Shown: positions 39,602-59,394, counted from the first letter of the stretch. The stretch: 64,000 bases of DNA from Norana najaformis (GCA_964023275.1 OZ029927.1:6582062-6646061), one strand, 5' to 3'. Translations and numbers: made by a program. Notes: generated by a model not told the origin, from the sequence alone.

Positions 39602-41147
39602 TTTCAGAATAGGAAGGAATGGCATAGTCAGTATTTTGTGCCGCTGGGGTATTTCACGGTGATGGAGTCATTGTAGGTTCATCCTGATTTTGCTGATGTT
39701 TTTTGAGAGGCTGGCTGTATCCTCCGTTAATGTTGCTGTGTCTTGTTGGACATTCTGACTAGGATCTTTGGATGTATGTGTTGTGCATTGTTACGAGGGG
39801 GCAATGTAAAACTTACGAGGTTTTATCTCTGTACTTGTATGTGTCAGATAAGTATGCATACTTATCTGTGCACTTACATGGCTTGTAAATAGCTTTTAAG
39901 TATCTGCAGTGCATTTGAAAGGTACTTGAGTGCACTGTGTTAAGTGTCTAGGTACGTACTTACGTACAGACATACATGCAAGCAAGTGGGGCATGGTAGC
40001 CGAGTGGATAGAGCGCTCAGCTTGCAACGCAGATAGTATGAGTTTGAGCCTCCCATCAGATGGTTTCTGTGTAGGGACCTTGAGCAAGTCCTTCACTCAC
40101 AATTGCTTCACACCTCAGATTCAGATTTACTGACCTTACGCACATAAAAAATGCAAAATAATAATTACGATAATACATATAGAGCATGGTAGCATACTGT
40201 AAATCTACAAGCCTTTCACCTCTGCTCTGGGGGAACCTGCTGATTGTAAAATTGACTTTCTTCAAGCTTTGCTCTTGTGATTCATTGCTCTATGTTGTTC
40301 TGTAGTACTTTGTCTTACTGTATTATATTGTATTGTATTGTATTGGTGATATACATATATACAGCACCACTCAACAGAAAGATACTCAGAAGTGCTTTTG
40401 CTTGAGAGACGGGAGAGTCAGCCGCCAGTGCAGCTAGAATGCTCATGCATTCGGCAGCATAACTGAATGCAGATACAGGAGGTGTCGAATGGTTCCAGAG
40501 TACCACAGCCATTCCTATACTGATCTGTGGAAGTCCTACGTAGTCAGTGGTATAAAAAGGGTCATCTGTGCAGGTGCAGGGACTGAGGGATGAAGCAGGA
40601 GGTCATAAAGGTCAATGGGCAGGAATGCCAGGCCACAAGGAGACCTGTAATTAACCCTCGGCTCATTGCTGGTAAGGTTAAATTAGGCGTGTTTTGGGGG
40701 AGATGTTTGCATGCATGTATCCGAGTATTTATTTATGTAGGGGCTTTTAAAGGGCCACCATTAACCTTTCAAAGGCGTCTTTGAGACGAGAGAGCCGAGA
40801 CTGGATTAGTATAAGCCAAGCATTGAACTTTCTGCAATAGAATGTGCATAATTTCTTGTAGGATTTCATAAAATAGAATTGTAAGCATTCTTATTTAAAC
40901 CAGTTCAAATTAAGGCATTGTTGTCCTTAACTAAAATCCTACGAGCTAAAATTGATTGTCGTCATGTTGACTATTCAAACTGAAGAATTATAAGGTCCTG
41001 TTAGTTGTTTTCATTGTCACTCATGCTTACTTAAAAGGCGCTGGTTAAGCCTCTGATAAGTGCATGCTGGTAGTAGTTGAAGAAGACTGTCCAGTTGAAT
41101 GGAAATGGCCTCCGCTGACAAGCGTTCTCAGACACGAATGGTCATTG
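39602..41147. other. Spacer between convergent TMEM62 and stress-protein genes
   Basis: The two genes end toward each other, so both 3' UTRs should lie here. A SINE family A copy occupies about 39988-40165. An AATAAA on the minus strand near 40727 could serve the stress-protein gene, but it is weak evidence. Confidence 0.45.
39988..40165 (+). repeat. SINE family A copy
   Basis: A-box-like TGGTAGCCGAGTGG and GAGTTTGAGCC are followed by the body GAGCAAGTCCTTCACTCACA. It ends in an A-rich tail with TAATAATTA. Confidence 0.75.
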
Positions 41148-48224
<7,077 letters not shown>

Positions 48225-49700
48225 GATCTACTCAAACGACGACAGCAACGACAACTACTACGATGATGATGATGATGACGATGTTGACTACGACGGTTAT
48301 GGGCTTAAGACTCCCTCGAAGATAAGCAGAGTAACACTCGCCAAGACCAAGAACAATACAGCAAGTGTTGCGGTCTAGATAATGCAGCCCAACAGGTTTC
48401 GTTAAGGCCTTAAAATGTCTCTTGGATGTCTATGTATGTATGAAATCAGGGAGACAGACAGACAACCACAGACACAGGGACAGTAGTAGGCTGTGTGTGT
48501 GTGTGTGTCTTGCATTGGCCTCTGGCTGTCGACTGACACCCAGATTAATAGGCCGAACAGATAAGCGACTTTAAACTCGTCCCTTGTGGATAATATGTAA
48601 GTTACGCAGTCGACGGTGATCGGTCAGTGGTCTTCTGTCTAATCAACAACATCAATATCTCTTATCAGTCTAATACTCAAACTCTGGACGCTCTTCACAC
48701 AGGCCGCAAAGACGTTTTTATTGCCGATCATAATATATCACTCAGGCCACCGTCGAAGTCTCAATTACGTACACAAACTCACATTTGTACCAACATATGC
48801 ACGACTATGTAATGTAGGCCCCTATGCATGCACCTGAATATCCATAGAGCGCCCGCCCATTAGGTAGGCTACTTACGCTATGTACTTTACCTGCAGAGTG
48901 GTAACTCAGCTAAAAGCCAGTTTTCGTCTGGTAGCTGAAGAGCTGCGGATATCTTATCCATTGGAATTCACTGCCTAGTTCTGCGCGTTCTATCACTTCT
49001 TTCGTGCCATTCATGTCTCAACGCGAGACCAGTCTGTTTCAACTTACAAACCCACCCTAGCGCGACTTCTGGTTTGCCTGACATACTGGGTTCGACCGGG
49101 ATTCTCCAACGGATAATGGTTGCTTAATAAAGTTCCACTTGAAGCGACCTTGGACCGATACCTTGTGCATTACGATAACGGCGCTATAGAAGTCATTAGA
49201 TTAGATCAGAACAAAGGTCTCAAACTCGAATCACTCCGACGGCCTAATTAAGACCAAAAATATGGCCTGCATTCGCCCGCGTCACTTAATCATTGTCGCT
49301 CAACAATACAAATGTTAGGTCATGGCACAATTTGGATGAATTAAATGTGTTGCGCATATTCTGCCATAAGTCTGTAGCCGTGATTGCAACTCTGCTGACG
49401 GACAGGTTCATGCATGCCTTCAAAAACTTTCTTCTTAGTAGGACATAGAATTTCGCTCATCTTCGCACAGCTCATTCTTTTATGAATTGGCTTCCTGTAA
49501 GCGGCCGCTATGATTTGGCCATCGCTTCGCTCATTGCAAAACGGTACTAACGAAAATTCGCTAAACTTGGTAATATTGAAACAGTTCTATGCTTGGCAAA
49601 TCCAGATGTAACTCTTATTTACACAAATTTTGCTTTCTTCCATACTATTCATGTTTGATCGGTTTAATTTACTACAACTTCAGGGGCTCCATAAGATTGC
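48225..49700. other. Upstream of the stress-protein gene, no other gene
   Basis: The first 80 bp (sense strand) should be 5' UTR and contain CAT/CGT triplet repeats. Promoter elements were not identified. Further out are a short TG repeat (about 48490-48510), a dispersed-repeat copy near 48830 and a minus-strand retroelement-end motif at about 49150-49210. Confidence 0.45.
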
Positions 49701-49709
49701 GAATGCAAC

Positions 49710-49960
49710 GGTACAGTAAATGTACAGGTTTTATATAGCGACCGTATGGCCTCGACCCTGCTCATTTTGCAATGAATTTATCAGGTGAGATCCTTCACCA
49801 CAGCTGCCCGTTTGAATGGGTGCCACGCCATTTAAGGTTCCCGTGCACGGACAGTACTGGCCTGAGATTTAAATCTCTGAAATAAGCCACGACCGGGACG
49901 CGAACCTGGGATCCTCACGCACAGAGGCTCCTTGGCGCACGCACTTATAGCTAACTAGGC
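49710..49960 (-). repeat. SINE family D copy
   Basis: Matches 24700-25040 over most of its length. On the minus strand a tRNA-like head contains AGGTTCGCGTCCCGG (B box). It ends near the GTACAGGTTTTATATAGCG segment. Confidence 0.65.
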
Positions 49961-50604
49961 TATTTCAGAGCGTTTGAAGACCGTCGCGGGGCTAACCGTG
50001 TGTCTCCGCCTCTCTTCAGTCGTCGGTCAGTTTGCGGGGACGTCGAGCATCTTGTAGCGCCATCGCCCGAGACCTTGCCTTTAGACAGTGGCTACATACG
50101 ATTTTATAGGAAATGCCTTTTGAACTGTTTGATAGAAGTGTTGAAGAGCCTTTGTGAGGTTTCTAAAATGCGCTGTAAAAGTGCTTGGAAACACGCATGC
50201 AAACAAATAGAAATGAAATAAACACTTGAGCTGCTAAGTGATTTCGCAGTTGAATGAAGAGCCTTCATGTGTTCTATCGAATGCATGAAGATCTGTTGAC
50301 GGAGAGAAACAAACAAGCTAACAAGCAGCAGGACTGACAGACGTTGGCTGTTGCGCTGATCCATCGAACGCTCTCCTGCAGCCTCTGGATGTTTGCGCTT
50401 TCCTTTCAACAGCAACCTTGAACGTCTACGTTAGGCTTCTATGTGTCTAAGGCGCCTATACGGTGAGAGGAGCCTACAGTTAGACCCGTAGGCCTGCTGG
50501 CCAACATGCCGCTCACACGGTGGGCATTTGTTCTTGCCTGGCGACTAACCAATGGGAATGTCTATGTGCCTTTAGAGTTGCCTTAAAAGGCCTTCATTGA
50601 TGTC

Positions 50605-50607
<3 letters not shown>

Positions 50608-50688
<81 letters not shown>

Positions 50689-50762
50689 TAATAATAACAA
50701 TAATAATAACAATAATAATAACAACAATAATAACAATAATAATAACAATAATAATAATAATA
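50608..50762. repeat. TAA trinucleotide microsatellite
   Basis: About 155 bp of TAA with scattered CAA variants. It abuts the 3' end of the CR1/L2-like element on its right and is best explained as that element's expanded TTA tail. Confidence 0.9.
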
Positions 50763-51372
50763 AGCAACTTCTTATGCGCCGGTGTCTAATGCACAAGGCA
50801 TCAACCGATGGCACACCAAAACCAAGCCACAATCAGGTCGATATCCAGAAGGTCAGTCCGCACGACAGAGAGGCAGCTATGGTGGATAAGCAATTTGAAA
50901 CAGGTAAGTTTTAAGGTGAGAACGAAATGACAGAAGCGACTGAGCAGAACGAACAGACACAGGGAAGGAGTTCCAGAATTTTGGTCCAGCAACCGAAAAT
51001 GCTCGTTTACCCAGAACAGTTCTAGCCCAAGGTATGATCAGAGAAAGACAATCAGATGACCTTGCGGAATAATGATAAGTCTGGGGAAATAAGGACTGTT
51101 TTTAAGTAACGTGGTTGGCCGTATTTAAATGTTTTATAAACTGTAAGTCCTAATTTGAAACAGATCCTTTGCTGAACAGGAAGCCAATGTAAAGATTTAA
51201 GCACAGGGGTTATATGCTCATATTTAGAAGTATTTGTTATGGCTCTAGCCAAGGAGTTCTGGACTCTTTGGAGTTTCTGCATGTTTGACTTAGTGATACT
51301 AACAAGAATTGAGTAACAATAGTCAAGGCGACTGGGGACCAATGCATTAGCTAAGGATATTCTGGAAGACAT
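50763..51372 (-). mobile_element. CR1/L2-like retrotransposon 3' end
   Basis: The frame 51372-51052 includes ALVPSRLDYCYSILVSITK, KLQRVQNSLARAITNTSKY and HITPVLKSLHWLPVQQRI, a textbook C-terminal reverse-transcriptase region. A 290-bp 3' UTR leads to the TTA tail at 50762. The 3' UTR end holds the core motif seen alone at many other sites in the window. Confidence 0.85.
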
Positions 51373-51399
51373 GGAGACATATTGTGTATATGTGCGTAC

Positions 51400-51960
51400 G
51401 TATGTACGTACGTATGTGTGTGTATGTATGTATGTATGTATGTATGTATGTATGTATGTATATAAACATTAATATAGTACCGCACAAAGGCACTGCACTC
51501 GCTAACCTAAGTGGTATCACAGCAGTTCATTAAGAACAAAGAGTGTAAGGTACTAAGGGGTGGGGGAAGCTAAGGGGGGTACATTACAGTAGGACTAGAC
51601 TTCAGGAGGAAGTTCTGCACCAGAATACCGCATAGGCCTATATGTCTTTGTTCAAACATATTCTCCCAGCGCCGTTTAAGAACATTCTAAAGGCATTCTT
51701 ACACTGGTAGAGGGTGTCTCTGTCTGTCTGCTTGTCTATCTGTCCTCCTACCTATCTGTCTCTCTGTATGTATGTATGTATGTATATATATATTTATGTA
51801 TGTAAGTAAGTATGTATGTATGTATATATGTATGAAGGATTAACAGACTGACACCCTACACAGACAGACCAACATACACAGAGGCGGTCATGCACAGACA
51901 GACAGACAGGCAGACAGACAGACAGGCAGGCAGACAGACAGACAGACAGGCAGATGATAT
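51400..51960 (+). repeat. TATG, TGTC and CAGA microsatellite cluster
   Basis: TATG arrays at about 51405-51465 and 51765-51835, a CTGT-rich stretch near 51715-51770, and CAGA/CAGG repeats at about 51895-51955. A dispersed-repeat core lies between them (about 51465-51500). Confidence 0.8.
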
Positions 51961-52533
51961 GCGTACGGCCAGTGGAACATCAGTTGAGGATTAAAAATGT
52001 GACGATCGGAGCTGTAGAAACCAGCGGATTATACGATGGCTTATCCGGACCCTCCTCAGTCCTCCTCTTCCACCTACTCTGCCTTCTTCTCCTCCCTACT
52101 TCCTCTTCTTCCCTCCTCCTCATATTTTTCCTCCTTCTCCTCCCCTCCTCCTCTATCCTTACTGTTGGTTCTGCGTCGTCGTCGTCGTCTAAGGATGATT
52201 TAGTCGGACAGGGAAACAGTGGCCCGACAACGAATAAGGGGATTACGTGGCCCCCGTCTAATGCTCATCTCGCCCTCATTTAGTCACCCGCTTACACGGC
52301 ACAGACGCACGCACCCACTGGCCACCGACCGACCGACCGACCGACTGATAAGAAGCATTTCCACCAGCCCTTCCATTCCACTACCTTCCCCTACCAGTAG
52401 CCGTTTCTCTTTGTCTCTGTCTGTCTGTCCGTTCGTCCGTCTGCCTGCCTGCCTCTTTCCTTCTTCACTCCACTCTCCATTTATCCTTTCTTTGCTCGCG
52501 TTCCTTTTCCAATCTGCGCTTCAGCCGAATGAT

Positions 52534-53310
52534 CTAGAGCAAGAGACATACTGATCCAGAGCAAGAGACAGACTGATCTAGAGCAAGAGACAGAATGATC
52601 TCGAGCAAGAGACAGGATGATCCAGAGCAAGGGACAGACTGATCTAGAGCAAGAGACAGAATGATCTAGAGCAAGAGACAGGATGATCTAGAGCAAGAGA
52701 CAGGATGATCTAGTGCAAGAGATAGAATGATCTAGAGCAAGAGACAGAATGATCTCGAGCAAGAGACAGGATGATCCAGAGCAAGGGACAGACTGGTCTA
52801 GAGCAAGAGATATACTGATCCAGAGCAAGAGACAGAATGATCTAGAGCAAGAGACAGGATGATCTAGTGCAAAAGATAGAATGAACTAGAGCAAGAGACA
52901 GAATGATCTAGAGCAAGAGACAGGATGATCTAGTGCAAAAGATAGAATGATCTAGAGCAAGAGACAGGATGATCTAGAGCAAGAGACAGGATGATCTAGA
53001 GCAAGAGACAGACTGATATAGAGCAAGAGACAGGATGATTTAGTGCAAGAGATAGAATGATCTAGAGCAAGAGACAGGATGATCTAGAGCAAGAGACAGG
53101 ATGATCTAGAGCAAGAGACAGACTGATATAGAGCAAGAGACAGGATGATTTAGTGCAAGAGATAGAATGATCTAGAGCAAGAGACAGGATGATCTAGAGC
53201 AAGAGACAGGATGATCTAGAGCAAGAGACAGAATGATCTAGAGCAAGAGACAGGATGATCTAGAGCAAGAGACAGAATGATCTAGAGCAAGAGACAGGAT
53301 GATCTAGAGC
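52534..53310 (+). repeat. 22-bp satellite array with 110-bp higher-order unit
   Basis: About 35 head-to-tail copies of GATCTAGAGCAAGAGACAG plus AAT or GAT. Variant units (TTTAGTGCAAGAGATAG, CTGATATAGAGC) recur at fixed spacing, for example at 53033 and 53143, giving a 5 x 22 = 110-bp higher-order period. Confidence 0.95.
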
Positions 53311-55440
53311 AGGAACAGACGTTTCCGAGACATTTGATTAGCACTTATCCGTAAATAATTCTCCTGTAGCCAAACACTTGATGCGTGACCCTGGTATTAG
53401 TGGCCTCATGGTCCCATTGGCCTCATGGCCCTGGAGCTCGATCTTTGTGCAGCAGAGTTAAGTTAGCGCCATAGAAGTCCTTAGTCCGATTAAAGTGGAC
53501 GTCATAGTTCTGAGTCTGAACCGAGAGGGAGTTTAATCTAATATTCCACTAATATTCGCCAGATGGCTGCACTCGATGGAAGTTCCTGCAGTGAATATAT
53601 TGGCCTTGATCGGTGGTAATCGTAATCGTCTAAATTGTTGGTAACTATTAAAACCGTCTGAGTTATTGATAGCAGCCTCGCACGCTAAAGATTAGACCAT
53701 CGAATTGAATATGTAGTCATATGTAGTTGTGGATTACATTTGCTTTTATTAGAATTTTTATTATATTAACTATTTGTGTAATCGTGTGTACCACGAAATG
53801 CATGGGCGCTTATCAGGTGCAAATAACGGCCACTTACTAACTTCATGCATAACAGAAAACTAACAAAACGTGCGCACTTGAGTTTCAAATGCGTCTACGG
53901 GCGACGTTAAATTTCAAAACACACCCGCCATACGTCACACCCCAGTGCAGTGACGTAACTAGACAGTTTGGCGCCCGGGGCTAGTGATGGCAATCGTGTC
54001 CCTCAATAGAAATTTTGAAATTTAACGATGACCAGCAATTTAGAGAAACGTCATCTGCTGAACATTAATCGGTGACATAGTATTATGGCACCAAAACTCA
54101 AAAGAAAATTGATAGCTGCGAAGTCTTTGAGAACTTCAACGAAGTCGATGGAAGAGACTACTTCATTGTTAATGGAAAGAATAGCAAGGTTTCTTATGTC
54201 TCCCTTGCGATACTGTAGACCGTATGCAATAGGATTTAATAAGTCTCATTTTGCCGAAAGGACGTCCACAAGACGCCACCGAGACTGGCAATGTCAACAG
54301 AACCTGAAGAGTTGTGGCCAAAGTCTTCTGTGCCTCTAATGCCATTGTTGAAATGTAGGCCCTATTTGAGAAGTCCAGCTGGAGAGCAATCATTTTCGCT
54401 TTGATGGAAGCGACTATATCCGTTTAGTCCTGCTTCAGTTCCAATCCATGCAAATTTTTGAGTAAAGCTATGCCAGATTGACACGTTTAGTTTGGAGTTA
54501 GAATCGCTGTTCACGACTTTGAGGATCCAGTTGATTCGTCAAAGATTCATTCCTCCATAGAAAACCAAAGATACAAAGCTGTTTTCCAAACTGACCACCG
54601 CCTAGTTTCTATCGTTTCATTCTTTATAAAGGCAAGCGATACACCCAGAGTGACGAATAAAAATACTAAAATACATGTATTTTATATTACACCTTACAAA
54701 TGTTTCTCGATTTTATGAACCACTTCCACTGCCTATGCCGTTTGCTTAAGGCCGGCCCCGGCGATTGCCTAATCTAGAATTTGACGCCTTAGACCCTAAA
54801 CTACAACAGACTCAAATTTAGTTGTTGACAGACAAGATTTCTTCTTTATTCTTCCACCCAGGAACAAAAATTGTTACTTAGTGTAATCAATAAGCGAACA
54901 ATGCCCAGATAACTAGAAGAGTCACCACTGGCAGTCTGCCGCAGATTCGAAACGCGCGAATTTTTCAACGACAATTTAAACTCAAACTATCAACTGAGTA
55001 TACGATAGAATATTGCTAGAATATCTGTTTCGCACTCTCCCCAACAATGTCTTTGCGATCGCAATTTATAGGCTTTTTCCCATCACGACATCAGACAGGT
55101 CTAGGCCGGCTCATAGCTCATCAACACGTAAACACGTCGTTTCTAGCGCAAACATCTACGTGATAAACTGTTTCCTGCGCAATGGGCAATGGCCACTTGA
55201 AAAAATACGCATCCAGCTGTTCGAGGCACATGATCATTGCATGTCAGACAGACGCACCCAATAACCGCAAAGACGTGAACAACGCGTGCAAAAACAAGTG
55301 AACAATCCAATGACGTAACGAAACATTTCCGCTTTAGCGCGGAAAAACCTGCCAGCCAATCACAAACAAGTCAACAACACGACGACTTATCGACATTACG
55401 TCGTCGAAATTTTCTATGCAAACGCGCGCTTTAAACTTGC
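53311..55440. other. Gene-free stretch with hAT relic
   Basis: Apart from the hAT fragment at 54169-54393 I see no coding, RNA or strong repeat signal in this moderately AT-rich stretch. Confidence 0.4.
54169..54393 (-). pseudogene. hAT transposase C-terminal relic
   Basis: The minus-strand frame includes LQVLLTLPVSVASCGRPFGK and MRLIKSYCIRSTVSQGR. This resembles the hAT dimerisation region, where SVASxERxFSxxRLIKxxLRSTM is usual. The conserved Glu-Arg reads Gly-Arg here and the frame is isolated, so it is a fragment. A zinc-finger (ZMYM-like) host gene of hAT origin is the alternative. Confidence 0.55.
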
Positions 55441-55499
55441 TGACTTTTCAGCGAAAATTTCGTTCACGTAGGTGAAGAATGAGACGCATAAACAGACGA

Positions 55500-55843
55500 A
55501 ACATAAAGAGGAAGTGAGACAAATAGACAGACAGACAACATACAGACAGAGTGAGCAAGAGAGAGGTAGAGGGAAGAGGCAAAACAACGAGGGAAGAGAG
55601 CAAGAGCGAGATCACGTTAGAGTGAGGGAGAGACAGAGGGAGAAGGAGGCAGAGGAGACAGAGGGAAGAGAGAAGAAAGAGCCATATAGTGCAGTCAATG
55701 TTGGAACCCTGATATTCGAAATAAATTGTTCGATGTGGCAGGTCGTAATTTCCCCTCTGAACAGCATTGGAATTCGTCGTTGCCTGCAGCATCAGCACCC
55801 GTTGCAGGCTCCGTGTACGGGGCAGAGACAGACAGCGACACAA

Positions 55844-55924
<81 letters not shown>
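55500..55924. repeat. Purine-rich tract and TG/GA compound microsatellite
   Basis: A GA-rich tract (about 55500-55690) and then, at 55843-55924, a TG run followed directly by about 58 bp of GA. Long Ser/Leu and Arg/Glu frames over it are artefacts. Confidence 0.9.
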
Positions 55925-55927
<3 letters not shown>

Positions 55928-56989
55928 AGGGCTGAGAGAGAGAAGGGCTGAGAATTGCCCCCGATTCCTTCTCACGTTCATCAGCCTCAGCAACCTTAGC
56001 AGCAGCAGCAGCAGCATGCGGTGGTCGACCGTCTGAAGGATGATGAATGCGAGACAGGATGTAGGCTCGCTTTCATTACAAGGCTCCAACGGATTGGAAT
56101 TCACAACCGATGATGACAACGCGCATAGGTTCCCCGTCTCGCTAGATCAGTCCACTGATCACTCCCCCTCCATCTGTACTCCTCCTCCTCCTCCTCCTCC
56201 TCCTCCATGCATCCTCCTCATACTATGTATAATCGTAATCGTAAGTGCATTATTTATATAGCACCTATCTTGAAGAAACTCCAGATGTGCTTCCGACCTA
56301 GCGACACAAGACCACGATTGAACAGAATGGTCGTCAACCGCTGGCGAAATAGAGGCATCGAAAGGACTTGAAGCGAACGTCGCAAGATGCCTGCAGTCTG
56401 TTTCAAGATGAAGAGACAACGACAGCGATGCTACCATATGGCATTGTGGAAAGATGGTACAACCAGATCACCTTGTGCGGCAGATCCAAGAGATCGGAAG
56501 CTACGAATCAGTGGCTGTCTGAGGTTCTATGGACCACCCCGTTGCTTTTGCCCTTCCAACTTCTCGTAGTTGTCCTGCATAATTAGACTTCTCTTTACCC
56601 TCTGACCTCTGCCCCGCATATCTTGTTGTTCTTCGATTCATCATATGTCATCTGCCACTAAATCAGGTATGAAGTCATGGATGACTGCCGACAAACTGCT
56701 CCGCAGTCATTCGCAAACTAAATTTCTCTCAATAGGACCTGGTACTCCGGGTAGGTGTCCGAATTCTATGGACCATTTATTTACTCCAGTATTCCTTAAG
56801 GAGTTTCAATGGCTCAAGTCCATCGAATATGGCAGCAACTCCTCCTCATTTGTTCAGTTGGTTGATTCAGTGTGGATTTCGGTTTCGTTTGCAACTCAAC
56901 CGATGCCTTCAAAAACGACGTTAATCCCCGGATACTTACTTACCTATTCGTGAAGCAAGTCGAAGTTGGCGTCATCTGTCTAAGCTTTG

Positions 56990-57480
56990 ATCCTCTTTTC
57001 TTCTTTCTCCTGTTCTTCCACTTTGACATTTTGTTCAGGTGATCCTCTTCCTTTCCATCGTCGTTCTCCTTTCTCCTCTCCGCTCTTCTTTTTCTTCTCT
57101 CCTATCCAACTCCTCTCCTTTCTCTACCTTTTCGCTCTTCCAGTTGATTTCTCTGCGTCAGCCTCATCCTCCTTCCTTCCTCCACTTCATCTTCCTCCTC
57201 CTTCTTTTTCTTCCTCCTCCTTTTCCTCTTTCTACTTTTCCTTCTCTTTCTCTTTTCCCTCCTTCTTATCCTCTTCTTCCTCGTTTTTCTCTTCTTCCGC
57301 TGACTCCTCGTCTTCCGCCTCTTCATCTTGCTTCTCTTTCTCCTCCTCCTCCTCCTTTCCTTCCTCTAAATTTTAGTCTCATATCTTCTTTTCCTCCTCT
57401 TCTTTCTCTTCTTTATCCTTCTCTTCCTTTTCTTTCCTCCTCCTCCTCCTCTTCTCATCTTCGCATCATTTTCTGGCTCC
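56990..57480 (+). repeat. Polypyrimidine (CT-rich) tract
   Basis: About 490 bp that is mostly C and T on the plus strand. Overlapping Ser/Phe/Leu frames and the minus-strand Lys/Arg/Glu frame come from composition only. Mirror-like CTCCTC segments make triplex (H-DNA) formation possible. Confidence 0.85.
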
Positions 57481-57899
57481 ATCCTCCGCTGCTTCCTCAG
57501 CTGCAGCCGACTAGCATCTAAATTGGACGAGCGGCGACCAGAGCACGATGATGATGATGATGGCGATCGCCTTTTCTGTAGGGATGCTACGCCTGCTGCT
57601 GCTGCTGCTGCTGCTGCTGGTGGTGGTGGTGCTGATGTCATCGGCGTGTTAATGATCCTCTTGTTTGTTGATATCGCCTCTTGTTCAATTATTTCTAGCA
57701 GAAGAATGCGACAAAAAAAAACTGATTGAAAGATATCGACAAACAACGACGCTCAATCATCATCACAATCATCATCTTAATTCATCAACATCATAATCGT
57801 CGTGGTCCGCCCACTCTCGTCCTTATCATAGTTCAAGGTCGTCGTGTGGTTCACAACAGTTTATTCTAAGAAATTCCTTTACAATTCGTTACATGTCTG

Positions 57900-57975
57900 C
57901 CTGTCTGCCTGCCTGCCTGCCTGCCTGTCTGCCTGGCTGTATGTCTGTCTGTCTGTCTGTCTCTCTGCCTGCCAT
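57900..57975 (+). repeat. TGCC/TGTC microsatellite
   Basis: A CTGCCTGCC to CTGTCTGTC array of about 70 bp. Part of a wider pattern of CTGT-type arrays in the window. Confidence 0.85.
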
Positions 57976-58794
57976 AGTAATAAGCAGAATCCGCTCAAGA
58001 AGCGCGGTCGACATCCGAGAAATCGGAAGGAGGTAGGGCAATGGGGGTAAGCAAGTTGAAACAGATGAGTCTTATCATTTATGTTCAGCCCTGAGTGGCA
58101 TTAAAGAACTGACAGAATGCAGAGAACTGGGCAGTGAATTCCAAAGCCTTGAGGGCCATCCATAAAAGACATTCGCAAAAATGATCTTCTTTGGACTCTC
58201 CCCTACTCAGTCTTTGTCGGCATTTGGCACTTCCATCCCTCCATACCCTTTTTGCGAACGTCCGCATTCCAATGGAGTACTAAGGCCTAGATTAAGCTAT
58301 CCTGTTTAGCTTGCAGGGCTAACTGTGTTACGGGGTGGGGTACAGTGATACTGTGGCATTCAGTTGTATTAGACTCAACGCAGTACAGACTGTTTACTGT
58401 CTGAATGAAGTTGGCGTTTTGAGACACAGGCTCAACTAAAATAACACTATAATGCACTAAATTTCGAAGCGGACGTCTGCTGCATTTGACCCTTTGCCCT
58501 TTTGCCCTTGTCTGCCTTTGTCCGCATTTGGAGAAGCCTTCCTTCTCCCTCTTTGCTGCGGTCCTTACTGGACGGCTCTGTGGACCAACCACGGAAAACT
58601 CCCGACAGCCAAACAATATCTTGGTGCGAGGCAGAGCAAGATATCACATCTTGGTGCGAGGCAGAGCAAGAATCAAAGTATCTGCAGATCGACTAAAATG
58701 TATGCTGGTTGTAATTGTAATTGTAATTTAAGATTTATAAAGCGCCTCTTAGAGGATCAACTCAACGGGGGCGCTTCCGATCCGAACAAGTAGA

Positions 58795-59090
58795 CTCAGT
58801 GCAGTCTTGAGGCGCTTGCGGGATCCTGAGAAAGGGAGGGAGAGAAGCTCAAGTCGAGAAAGACGGTTCCAGCAGGTGGGACCGACATAGGCAAAGCTTC
58901 TGGACTGGGCTCCTGCAGTTCGCATGCGAGGGACAAACAGAAGATCCTGTGTGGCCGAGCGAAGGTTGCTACGGCCCGGCAGGGAGGAGACCAAAGTGCA
59001 AAAGTCAATGAGGTAAAGGGGAGCAGAGCCAGCAACACAGGTGCGCATAAAAGTGGGGATCTTAAAAAGGACACGCTGCTGGACGGGAAG
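58795..59090 (-). mobile_element. Non-LTR retrotransposon C-terminal remnant
   Basis: The minus-strand frame includes RSATQDLLFVPRMRTAGAQS and SFAYVGPTCWNRLSRLEL, then GSRKRLKTALSL. This is the usual end of CR1-like polyproteins (LRSxxQxLLxVPRxR ... PxxWNxLPxxxR ... FKxxLKTxLF). Antisense-like DNA of the same element continues to about 59310. Confidence 0.75.
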
Positions 59091-59394
59091 CCATCATAGA
59101 ACGAGATGTGGCCATATCTGAGAATGCCCCCAATGAGAGGAGCTGCGGAGTTCAGCAGCAGCAGCTTAGCAGTGTTGGCTAGCGATAGGAGAATGAAGAT
59201 GGCCTTACCAAAGTCAACCCTGGTGCAAGTGAGGGCATGAATCAGTGTCGAGATGGAGCTTGGAAGGAAAGAGTTCGGTGAATGGTGCGGAGCTGACGAA
59301 GATGGTAAAAACAAGAACGAGAGACTGGTATGAGAGATGGGCAGATATGTACTTATACTAGCTTACAGTGCATACTACATTTGCATGTAAGTAA

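Noticed and set aside
39988..40062. Possible tRNA gene (TGGTAGCCGAGTGG with B box)
   Set aside because: No complete cloverleaf, and the same body (GAGCAAGTCCTTCACTC) follows in other copies; it is a SINE.
50572..50914. Polyasparagine and polyleucine frames
   Set aside because: They are produced by the TAA microsatellite.
55448..56119. 223-codon minus-strand frame
   Set aside because: The frame is held open by CT/CA dinucleotide repeats; the rest has no recognisable similarity.
56987..57746. Frames of 120-160 codons on both strands (Ser/Phe/Leu and Lys/Arg-rich)
   Set aside because: Compositional consequence of a polypyrimidine tract; no domain and no splice or start context.
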